Assembly (NCBI GenBank): GCA_002428215.1
Contig: DIUI01000137.1
Coordinates: forward strand, 1 to 21,348
Length of the DNA stretch: 21,348 bases
Reading direction: 5' to 3'
From: Prolixibacteraceae bacterium UBA6162
GTDB lineage: Bacteria > Bacteroidota > Bacteroidia > Bacteroidales > Prolixibacteraceae
Shown here piece by piece: positions 15,803 to 21,348 of this stretch; positions within the stretch are counted from its first letter, which is position 1; the number at the start of each line of letters is the position of its first letter. Both the position numbers and the translations under genes were made by a program. The notes under the pieces were generated by a model that worked only from the letters and a program-made list of their open reading frames with translations, searched no databases and was not told where the DNA came from.

Positions 15803-16933
15803 CTACCTGCCAAAAAACTTTTGAATGGAATCGGTGATGTACGAAAGTTGTTCTTCTGAAAGTTCCGTGTGCATTGGCAACGAAAGCACTTGCTGAGCCT
15901 GTATCTCAGCATTGGGAAAATCACCCTCGCTATAACCCAGATAGCTATATGCCTCTTGCATGTGCAGCGGCTTGGGATAGTAAATCATAGAGGGAATGCC
16001 CATAACTTTCAAATGCTGCATCAACGCATCGCGGAGGGGTGTAAGCAGTGTATACTGATGAAATGTGTGTGTGCTGTTGGGATTCCTTTCGGGAATCTTT
16101 AGCCCGTCGATATTGCCAAGATGCTGGTCGTACCAATCTGCTGCCGCCTGACGGGAAGCAATATAGCCGGGCAAATGGGGCAGCTTAACATCCAACACAG
16201 CAGCTTGCAAACTATCGAGCCGAGAGTTAATCCCAATCCGGTCGTAGTGGTATCTGACCTTCATCCCATGGTTGGCTATGGAACGGATTTTTTCGGCCAA
16301 CAGAGTATTGCGGGTATACAGTGCCCCTCCATCGCCAAAAGCTCCCAGGTTTTTGGATGGGAAAAACGATGTACAACCTATTTCACCCATAGTTCCCGAA
16401 GGTGCCTGAGTTCCGTCACTAAAACGATACTCTGCACCCAGAGATTGGGCAGCATCTTCCACCACATAGAGTTTGTTGGTTCTGGCAATTGTCATAATCT
16501 CCTCCATATCGGCATGTTGGCCAAAAAGATGAACCGGAAGAATCGCTTTTGTACGGGGACCTATCAAAGCTTGAATTTGGGAAACATCGATGGTAAATGT
16601 ACCGGGTTTGGTATCGCAAAATAGAGGTTTTAAACCTAAAAGCGCCAAAACCTCGGCAGTTGCCACAAAGGTAAAGGGCGTTGTAATCACTTCATCGCCC
16701 GGCTGAAGTTCGAGTGCCATAAATGCCAGTTGGAGCGCATCTGTGCCATTACCACAGCTAATGACATGTGCGTCGAGGTATTTCGACAGACTTGATTCAA
16801 AGTCGCTGACCTTTCCCCCTTTAATAAAAAGAGTTGAGTCGATGACCGATTGAATGGCCGAATCCACGTCTGATTTAATATGCAGGTACTGAGAATAGAG
16901 ATCGGCCATCTGTATGGCGGGTGGTCGCTTCAT
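15803..16933 (-). CDS. wbpE: UDP-3-keto-GlcNAcA aminotransferase, DegT/DnrJ family (WbpE/WlbC type)
   Basis: A 376-residue PLP enzyme of the DegT/DnrJ/EryC1/StrS sugar aminotransferase family. PLP-site landmarks: ISCGNGTDALQLA (58-70), TPFTFVATAEV, VVEDAAQSLGAEY (157-169, Asp160 pairing with the pyridine nitrogen) and SFFPSKNLGAFGDGGAL (189-205), with Lys194 forming the internal aldimine. The C-terminal part has HTFHQYTLL and MIYYPKPLHMQ, as in the WbpE/WlbC group. In the proposed pathway it transfers the amino group of glutamate to the 3-keto sugar made by the WlbA-type enzyme, yielding UDP-GlcNAc(3N)A and 2-oxoglutarate, which that enzyme consumes. It lies 60 bp after the wbpI-like gene. 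A -7 element just upstream suggests possible independent expression. Sugar specificity is inferred from neighbours. Confidence 0.88.
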   Translation of the reverse strand: MKRPPAIQMADLYSQYLHIKSDVDSAIQSVIDSTLFIKGGKVSDFESSLSKYLDAHVISCGNGTDALQLAFMALELQPGDEVITTPFTFVATAEVLALLGLKPLFCDTKPGTFTIDVSQIQALIGPRTKAILPVHLFGQHADMEEIMTIARTNKLYVVEDAAQSLGAEYRFSDGTQAPSGTMGEIGCTSFFPSKNLGAFGDGGALYTRNTLLAEKIRSIANHGMKVRYHYDRIGINSRLDSLQAAVLDVKLPHLPGYIASRQAAADWYDQHLGNIDGLKIPERNPNSTHTFHQYTLLTPLRDALMQHLKVMGIPSMIYYPKPLHMQEAYSYLGYSEGDFPNAEIQAQQVLSLPMHTELSEEQLSYITDSIQKFFGR

Positions 16934-16963
16934 GGATTATGGTATTGGTCGTAGAGTATGCAG

Positions 16964-16971
16964 CAAACGTA
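16964..16971 (-). promoter_or_regulatory. -7 promoter element upstream of wbpE
   Basis: On the minus strand this reads TACGTTTG, an exact TAnnTTTG match, 30 nt before the wbpE ATG and inside the 60-bp gap after wbpI. No -33 element was recognised. Confidence 0.4.
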
Positions 16972-16993
16972 AAAAATATGCGATCGAGTATAG

Positions 16994-18070
16994 TTAAATC
17001 ATCGTTAATATCCCGGCTATCGTATTGGCAGCATCTCCGTTTCCATATGGACGGGCGTCGAATCTTCCCTGAAGCCCGGTTAAACGCAAACTGGTTTCCA
17101 AAATCCGTTGCCGGTTGGCTCCCACCAAAAAGTTAACCCCCATTTCGGTAAGCTCGGTCCATTCGGTTTCATCACGGGCCACCAGACAATGCTTTTGAAA
17201 GAAATAGGCTTCCTTTTGTAATCCTCCACTATCGGTGAGCACAAACGAACAATTTTTAAGCAGCTCAATCATATCGAAATAGCCGACAGGCTCTATCGGA
17301 TCAAATTTCAATTTCAGGCTAAGCTGAGCCAGAATCTTACGGGTACGCGGATGCATCGGCAAAACAATACGATGTGTTTCCGACAATTCATTCAGTGCTT
17401 CCAGAATTCCGGAAAGCCTCGTCGTGTCATCTGTATTTTCCTGCCTGTGCAGTGTGGCGAGAACAAACGGAGCCTTCTGCAAATTGAGTTGATCTATTAT
17501 CCGACTTTTGAAGGAAGAGATTTGGCTATAGTGAAGCGCAACGTCGTACATAACATCGCCGGCAAGAAAAACTTTTGTATCAAGATGCTGATATCCCTCC
17601 CTGTTCAGATTGTCGACGGCTGTTTGTGTCGGACAAAACAAATATTGCGAGATCCGGTCGGTTACAATCCGGTTGATCTCCTCTGGCATTCGCTGGTTAA
17701 AGCTCCGTAAACCGGCCTCCACGTGTGCCACCGGGATATGGAGCTTCGAAGCAGCCAATGCACCTGCCAGCGTCGAATTGGTATCACCGTAGACCACAAC
17801 GGCTGTAGGTTCTTCCTTCTTTAAAACGGCTTCGATCGATTCAAGCATGCGGCCGGTCATTGCGCCATGAGGCAGCGAATGGATTCCAAGTTGGTATTTG
17901 GGTTCCGGAATCTCCATCTCGTCGAAGAAAATCGAAGCCATATTGTCGTCGAAGTGTTGACCGGTATGTACCAGAACCTCCTCGGCCGATAGCAGGCTTA
18001 ATGCCCTACTGAGTGCAGAAGCCTTTACAAACTGGGGGCGGGCACCTATTATGGTAACAATTTTCGACAT
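16994..18070 (-). CDS. wbpI: non-hydrolysing UDP-sugar 2-epimerase (WbpI/WecB family)
   Basis: A 358-residue GT-B-fold epimerase. It begins KIVTIIGARPQFVKASALSR; the GARPQF form is the one I associate with WbpI-like rather than classical WecB proteins (GTRPE). Further landmarks are VVYGDTNST (92-100), HVEAGLRSFNQRMPEEINR (116-134), LATLHRQEN (204-212) and DSGGLQKEA (280-288), all containing conserved substrate or catalytic residues of the family. Given the wlbA, wbpD and wbpE genes beside it, the most likely reaction is conversion of UDP-GlcNAc(3NAc)A to UDP-ManNAc(3NAc)A in the cytoplasm. Simple UDP-GlcNAc 2-epimerase activity is the alternative and cannot be excluded from sequence alone. 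It is divergent from the second glycosyltransferase, with a 73-bp gap holding a -7 element on each strand (one exact, one near). Confidence 0.87.
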   Translation of the reverse strand: MSKIVTIIGARPQFVKASALSRALSLLSAEEVLVHTGQHFDDNMASIFFDEMEIPEPKYQLGIHSLPHGAMTGRMLESIEAVLKKEEPTAVVVYGDTNSTLAGALAASKLHIPVAHVEAGLRSFNQRMPEEINRIVTDRISQYLFCPTQTAVDNLNREGYQHLDTKVFLAGDVMYDVALHYSQISSFKSRIIDQLNLQKAPFVLATLHRQENTDDTTRLSGILEALNELSETHRIVLPMHPRTRKILAQLSLKLKFDPIEPVGYFDMIELLKNCSFVLTDSGGLQKEAYFFQKHCLVARDETEWTELTEMGVNFLVGANRQRILETSLRLTGLQGRFDARPYGNGDAANTIAGILTMI

Positions 18071-18095
18071 AACTCAAGGTTTCTGATCAATCGGT

Positions 18096-18103
18096 CAAAT
18101 TTA
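18096..18103 (-). promoter_or_regulatory. -7 promoter element upstream of wbpI
   Basis: On the minus strand this reads TAAATTTG, an exact TAnnTTTG match, 25 nt before the wbpI ATG. Only 2 bp away, on the plus strand, lies TATTTTTA (18106-18113), one base off the consensus and 30 nt before the ATG of the divergent glycosyltransferase. The two promoters would overlap. Confidence 0.45.
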
Positions 18104-18143
18104 GCTATTTTTAAGCCATCTGTTCCATAATGTTAGCGGCCTG

Positions 18144-19163
18144 ATGTCCAAAATAAAAATAGCCCTTTTCTATCCTTCATGGTCGGTATTTGTGCAGACC
18201 GATTACGCTATTCTTTCATCAGCAGCTGCTGTGCAAACCTGGCATTTCCGTCCCGCTAAAGGAGCAATACGGGTTGCGCTCGAACTGCTAAAACAGCTCC
18301 TATTTTTAGTTACAAAAGGCCATAAATACAACATATTTTACTGCTGGTTTGCCGATCAGCATTCGCTGCTGCCTGTTCTTTATGCAAAACTCTTCAGGAA
18401 ACCCTGCTACCTGGTAATAGGTGGATACGATGTAGCCCGAATGCCTGAACTCAACTATGGGGTCTTTGTATCAAGATTACGTGGCTTTGCCGCAGCCTAT
18501 TCTATGAGAAACTCCACAGCAAACTTTGCAGTCTCTGATCATGTACGAAGAAAAGTACAGGCAATTGCTCCCGGTTCTGCTGTGAGTTTGGTATACAACT
18601 GCATAGCTCCCCCTCCCGAAAAATCAACCGGGCCCCCTCGTAATAAGGTGCTTACGATTGCCCTGATAGATTCGGAGCGAACCTTTCTTTTAAAGGGCAT
18701 AGACCGTTATGTTGAAGTTGCACGCCTTATACCCGAACTAAGTTTTGTAATCGTAGGTATGATCAACAGTTACTATACAAAAATTCGAACGAAATTGCCT
18801 GAGAACATACAGATTGTCCCGCCTACTCCTCATCATCTATTGGGCGAATTTTATCATGACGCCAGAATCTGTTGCCAGCTGTCGAGATCCGAGTCGTTTG
18901 GTATTGCACTTGCCGAATCGATTGGCTATGGCTGTATTCCCTTGGTTACCAAAGTGGGGGGATTACCAGAAATTGTGCAAGAACCCGAATTTATGGTGAC
19001 CGACGATCCGTTATTGATTGCCAAAACCCTCCGTAAACTTTGGCTTAGCACCCCGCAGCCAAAGACCCCTTCTATGGACATACTTGGAAAATTCAGCAAA
19101 GATAACCGAGCCCGTTTGCTCTACGATTTGATGGATATCCTGCCATCGGAATTGGGTAAATAA
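18144..19163 (+). CDS. glycosyltransferase family 4 protein, short form
   Basis: A 339-residue GT-B glycosyltransferase, at the short end for GT4. The N-terminal domain has CYLVIGGYDVARMPELNYG; the C-terminal domain starts about residue 169 with LTIALIDSERTFLLKGIDRYVE and contains the donor-site EX7E motif ESFGIALAE (Glu250, Glu258), then GCIPLVTKVGGLPEIV. All parts needed for catalysis appear present. It probably transfers a sugar to a lipid-linked glycan intermediate at the cytoplasmic membrane face; the donor could be the diacetamido-uronic acid made by the adjacent enzymes, but this is inference. It is divergent from the wbpI-like gene and convergent with the flippase, so it is likely a single-gene transcript. 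Confidence 0.83.
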   Translation: MSKIKIALFYPSWSVFVQTDYAILSSAAAVQTWHFRPAKGAIRVALELLKQLLFLVTKGHKYNIFYCWFADQHSLLPVLYAKLFRKPCYLVIGGYDVARMPELNYGVFVSRLRGFAAAYSMRNSTANFAVSDHVRRKVQAIAPGSAVSLVYNCIAPPPEKSTGPPRNKVLTIALIDSERTFLLKGIDRYVEVARLIPELSFVIVGMINSYYTKIRTKLPENIQIVPPTPHHLLGEFYHDARICCQLSRSESFGIALAESIGYGCIPLVTKVGGLPEIVQEPEFMVTDDPLLIAKTLRKLWLSTPQPKTPSMDILGKFSKDNRARLLYDLMDILPSELGK

Positions 19164-19171
19164 TTGCTCAA

Positions 19172-19200
19172 CGGAAAGAGATTTCACTCCTTTTTTTCTT
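19172..19200 (+). terminator. weak terminator-like sequence after second glycosyltransferase
   Basis: Just after the stop, an imperfect GA-rich/CT-rich stem around GAG-ATTTCA-CTC is followed by a long T/C-rich run (seven T, then CTTTCT). The stem has only three strong pairs plus weak ones, so this could be chance. It lies in the 96-bp gap between two convergent genes, where a terminator would be expected. Confidence 0.25.
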
Positions 19201-19259
19201 TCTGAACATAGCCTAAGATATAATAGGTCGGCTAATTGCAACACTTGATTTGCAATATA

Positions 19260-20747
19260 TTAGCGGTTGCTGATTAGTTTTACACGCTGCAAACCCGAAT
19301 AAATAAGCCGATTGGTTTCGGGCGAGATGCCCGAAAAGTAAACCATCAACCCATACAATAGGGTTACAATTCCACTGCGGACGATTACATCGGCTATAAG
19401 TGGCATTTCAGGCAGGAGATTTCCAGCCAGATAAACCACAACTCCAAAACCCACAACCCACAAAAGGCGAATGCTGAGTCCGGAGATTTTGAAAGCAATT
19501 TGCTGCAGTAATACCTGCAGTATAGCATTCAATAATAAGGTTGAAATAGTAGCAATCGCCGCGCCAGTAATACCATATCTTGGTACAAGCCATACACCAA
19601 GCAAGAGTTGTGCAAGTATGGCAAGGAACAGAAACAGGGTCGAGAATCTGAAATGCCTGGAGGTCTCTGTAATAACCGAGGCCATTCCCAGGATTGTAAT
19701 CAGCAGCATCCCTGCCGAGTAGATAATAATTACCCACTTGCCACTGCTGTATACTGGTGGCAAAATTCGAAAAATGTTGTGCAAATTGACCAGCAACCCT
19801 GTAAAGATAAGGGTTCCGAAAATGGCCTGATGCAGTGCAGATTTTTGGTAAATGTCGCGTATATTGTTTATATCATTGCTTTTCCATGATTCTGCAATAA
19901 TCCCGGTCGAAATTTTTGATATGGAATTAAATGGCACTTTAATCAAGGTGGCAAACAGCGCACACACACCAAAAATGCCCACCTCGTTAAGTGAAAGATA
20001 TTGGTTGACAAACAGTTTGTCAATGTTCACAAGCAGAATGCCTGCCAGTCCGTTTACAAACCCGAAAAGCATCACCCCGGAAAGATTGCGACGCAAAGGT
20101 GCCGAAAGAAATGCACGGTCGGGCCGCAGATTAAATTGCTGCCGACGTATTAAAACCACTATCAGAGGAACAACGGGCATACTCATCGACAATACATAGC
20201 CTACAAAGAAACTTCTGAAGTCAATCCATCCGAATGCAAAAAGCACAATAAGTACCAGATTGATTACCTTGTGCATGAACTCCAGCCAGAATGTACCTGT
20301 TACCGCATCATACAAAACTTTGTTGTAGTTGTCGAGCAGTGTAAAGAGCAGCCGCATAAGCACCAGCGGCAGCAAAAGATATAAGTAATCGACCAGCAGC
20401 GGAGATTTTTGAATATTGGATTCAACAATCCAGGGTTTTAACAGATAAAAACCGGCGGCCGAAAGGGTAAAGCCTATCAATGCTGTAACCAATGCAAGGA
20501 AGAGAAAACCATGGTGCTGCCTAGCTGGGTTTCGGAATACCGGAAACATCCGGTTGATTACAGAAGTGAACCCAAGGGTTGAAAACTGAGAGAGTATCAG
20601 CGAAAGTGAAATAAAAATCTGCACCAGTCCTACTTGTGCTGTGTCGAAAAACTGGGGCATGATTATGCCAACATTGATATATCCGATACCGATGCCAAGG
20701 TATGACCAGAATGCACCCCGAACCGATTGTTTAATAATGATGCCCAT
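19260..20747 (-). CDS. polysaccharide flippase (Wzx-like, MATE/MVF superfamily)
   Basis: A 495-residue polytopic membrane protein with roughly 12-14 hydrophobic segments and basic inter-helix loops. The N-terminus (IKQSVRGAFWSYLGIGIGYI) and the motif TLGFTSVINRMFPVFRN resemble the polysaccharide-biosynthesis/Wzx family, which moves undecaprenyl-linked oligosaccharide units across the inner membrane. LVNIDKLFVNQYLSLNEVGIF in the second half is a common Wzx-type block. Neighbouring glycosyltransferases and sugar-nucleotide enzymes support a role in O-antigen or capsule export. No Wzy polymerase is visible. An exact -7 element lies only 11 nt before the ATG, implying a very short leader. It is divergent from the YfhO-family gene with a 68-bp gap. 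Confidence 0.82.
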   Translation of the reverse strand: MGIIIKQSVRGAFWSYLGIGIGYINVGIIMPQFFDTAQVGLVQIFISLSLILSQFSTLGFTSVINRMFPVFRNPARQHHGFLFLALVTALIGFTLSAAGFYLLKPWIVESNIQKSPLLVDYLYLLLPLVLMRLLFTLLDNYNKVLYDAVTGTFWLEFMHKVINLVLIVLFAFGWIDFRSFFVGYVLSMSMPVVPLIVVLIRRQQFNLRPDRAFLSAPLRRNLSGVMLFGFVNGLAGILLVNIDKLFVNQYLSLNEVGIFGVCALFATLIKVPFNSISKISTGIIAESWKSNDINNIRDIYQKSALHQAIFGTLIFTGLLVNLHNIFRILPPVYSSGKWVIIIYSAGMLLITILGMASVITETSRHFRFSTLFLFLAILAQLLLGVWLVPRYGITGAAIATISTLLLNAILQVLLQQIAFKISGLSIRLLWVVGFGVVVYLAGNLLPEMPLIADVIVRSGIVTLLYGLMVYFSGISPETNRLIYSGLQRVKLISNR

Positions 20748-20758
20748 ATTTGTAGGTT

Positions 20759-20766
20759 CAAAGCTA
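20759..20766 (-). promoter_or_regulatory. -7 promoter element upstream of flippase gene
   Basis: On the minus strand this reads TAGCTTTG, an exact TAnnTTTG match, but only 11 nt from the ATG at 20747. Transcription from it would leave a leader of about 4-7 nt, nearly leaderless. It could also be a chance match. Confidence 0.35.
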
Positions 20767-20776
20767 ATAAATTCTC

Positions 20777-20784
20777 TATTTTTG
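20777..20784 (+). promoter_or_regulatory. -7 promoter element upstream of YfhO-family gene
   Basis: Reads TATTTTTG, an exact TAnnTTTG match, 31 nt before the ATG at 20816. A TTTG at 20749-20752 is upstream with a 24-nt gap, somewhat longer than usual for a -33 element. Confidence 0.45.
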
Positions 20785-20815
20785 CCCGAAAGGCAAGTTT
20801 AAAATATTCATAATC

Positions 20816-21348
20816 ATGGAAAAACCGAACTGGCTAAGCCGTATGGGCTTTCATGCGCTGGTCACCTTATTGTTCGTGCTATTGGCTTACGGCTATATGT
20901 TCCCCCTGTTGGAAGGAAAAACACTGGTAACCCACGATATTCAGAGTCACGCAGGCATGGCCAAGGAGCTTATCGATTACCGGGAGGCAAAAGGAGAAGA
21001 GGCCATTTGGACCAATGCAATGTTTGGTGGTATGCCGGGCTATATGATTTCTGTTGTCTATTCGGCCAACCTGCTTACCCGGATTCAGTCGGCAGTTCTA
21101 TCACTGCTACATCCTGCCTCAATGTTAATCCTTCTTATGGCGGGTTTTTACATTCTGCTCAACGCCCTCCGTATCAACCGCTGGTTGTCGGTAGCGGGGG
21201 CCCTTGCTTTTGGCTTCAGCTCATATCATCTTATCATTATTTCAGCCGGACATAACTCAAAGGCTTATGCGATAGGGTATCTTATGATTGTTTTGGCTGG
21301 CGTTGTCTACGCCTACCGCGTAAATATGTTGAAGGGTGCCCTGCTATT
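20816..21348 (+). CDS. YfhO-family membrane protein, N-terminal part
   Basis: The frame opens at ATG 20816 and stays open for 177 residues to the window edge, so the gene is truncated by the window, not by mutation. It begins with a membrane segment (12-30), then a periplasmic-type loop KTLVTHDIQSHAGMAKE and NAMFGGMPGY (68-76), followed by further hydrophobic segments (about 95-118, 124-145, 150-166) with ISAGHNSKAYAIGY (142-155). This matches the start of the large Bacteroidota YfhO-family (PF09586) proteins, GT-C-like multi-pass membrane proteins usually over 750 residues. In Firmicutes YfhO is linked to lipoteichoic acid glycosylation; the Bacteroidota role is not established. It is divergent from the flippase gene. 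The link to polysaccharide assembly is suggested by position only. Confidence 0.8.
   Translation, partial: MEKPNWLSRMGFHALVTLLFVLLAYGYMFPLLEGKTLVTHDIQSHAGMAKELIDYREAKGEEAIWTNAMFGGMPGYMISVVYSANLLTRIQSAVLSLLHPASMLILLMAGFYILLNALRINRWLSVAGALAFGFSSYHLIIISAGHNSKAYAIGYLMIVLAGVVYAYRVNMLKGALL

Noticed and set aside
1..21348. Search for insertion sequences, CRISPR arrays, tRNA/rRNA genes, phage or defence genes
   Set aside because: No transposase, integrase, repeat-spacer array, cloverleaf-like sequence or defence-family motif was recognised; all long frames have metabolic or envelope assignments.

Overview
The window looks like a chromosomal segment of a Bacteroidota member, probably from the Bacteroidales/Marinilabiliales side; the genus cannot be fixed from sequence alone. 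Reasons: exact copies of the Bacteroidota -7 promoter element TAnnTTTG lie just upstream of nine start codons, Shine-Dalgarno sequences are largely absent, and the gene content is typical of the phylum (GH109-type Tat lipoprotein, lipoprotein sulfatase, DUF4834, YfhO-family membrane protein, DUF5009-type acyltransferase, alpha2-type glycyl-tRNA synthetase). No mobile element, CRISPR array, tRNA or rRNA was seen.

Left part (1-4800): the C-terminal tail of a PLP aminotransferase; a minus-strand pair made of an amidohydrolase lipoprotein and a heparan-glucosaminide-acetyltransferase-like membrane protein; the tRNA uridine hydroxylase gene trhO; and, divergent from trhO, a DAO-family FAD oxidoreductase.

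Middle (4800-12660): a minus-strand run of CPBP membrane protease, lipoprotein sulfatase and GH109-like Gfo/Idh/MocA protein, which suggests periplasmic processing of sulfated or amino-sugar glycans. Then a 401-bp gene-free divergent spacer, a secreted S37-family peptidase, a small DUF4834 membrane protein and glyS with a hairpin/U-run terminator.

Right part (12686-21348): a surface-polysaccharide locus. On the minus strand lie wbpI-, wbpE-, wbpD- and wbpB/wlbA-type genes, which together cover the steps from UDP-GlcNAcA to UDP-ManNAc(3NAc)A (2,3-diacetamido-2,3-dideoxy-D-mannuronic acid), plus a Wzx-type flippase. Two family-4 glycosyltransferases are interleaved on the plus strand. The UDP-GlcNAc 6-dehydrogenase (WbpA), polymerase and initiating transferase are not in the window. 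A YfhO-family membrane protein runs off the right edge.

Nothing here is clearly a new defence or mobile system. The points most worth a second look are the interleaved diacetamido-uronic acid locus with its tail-to-tail gene overlap and hairpin-bearing gap, the amidohydrolase/acyltransferase pair, and the protease-sulfatase-GH109 unit.
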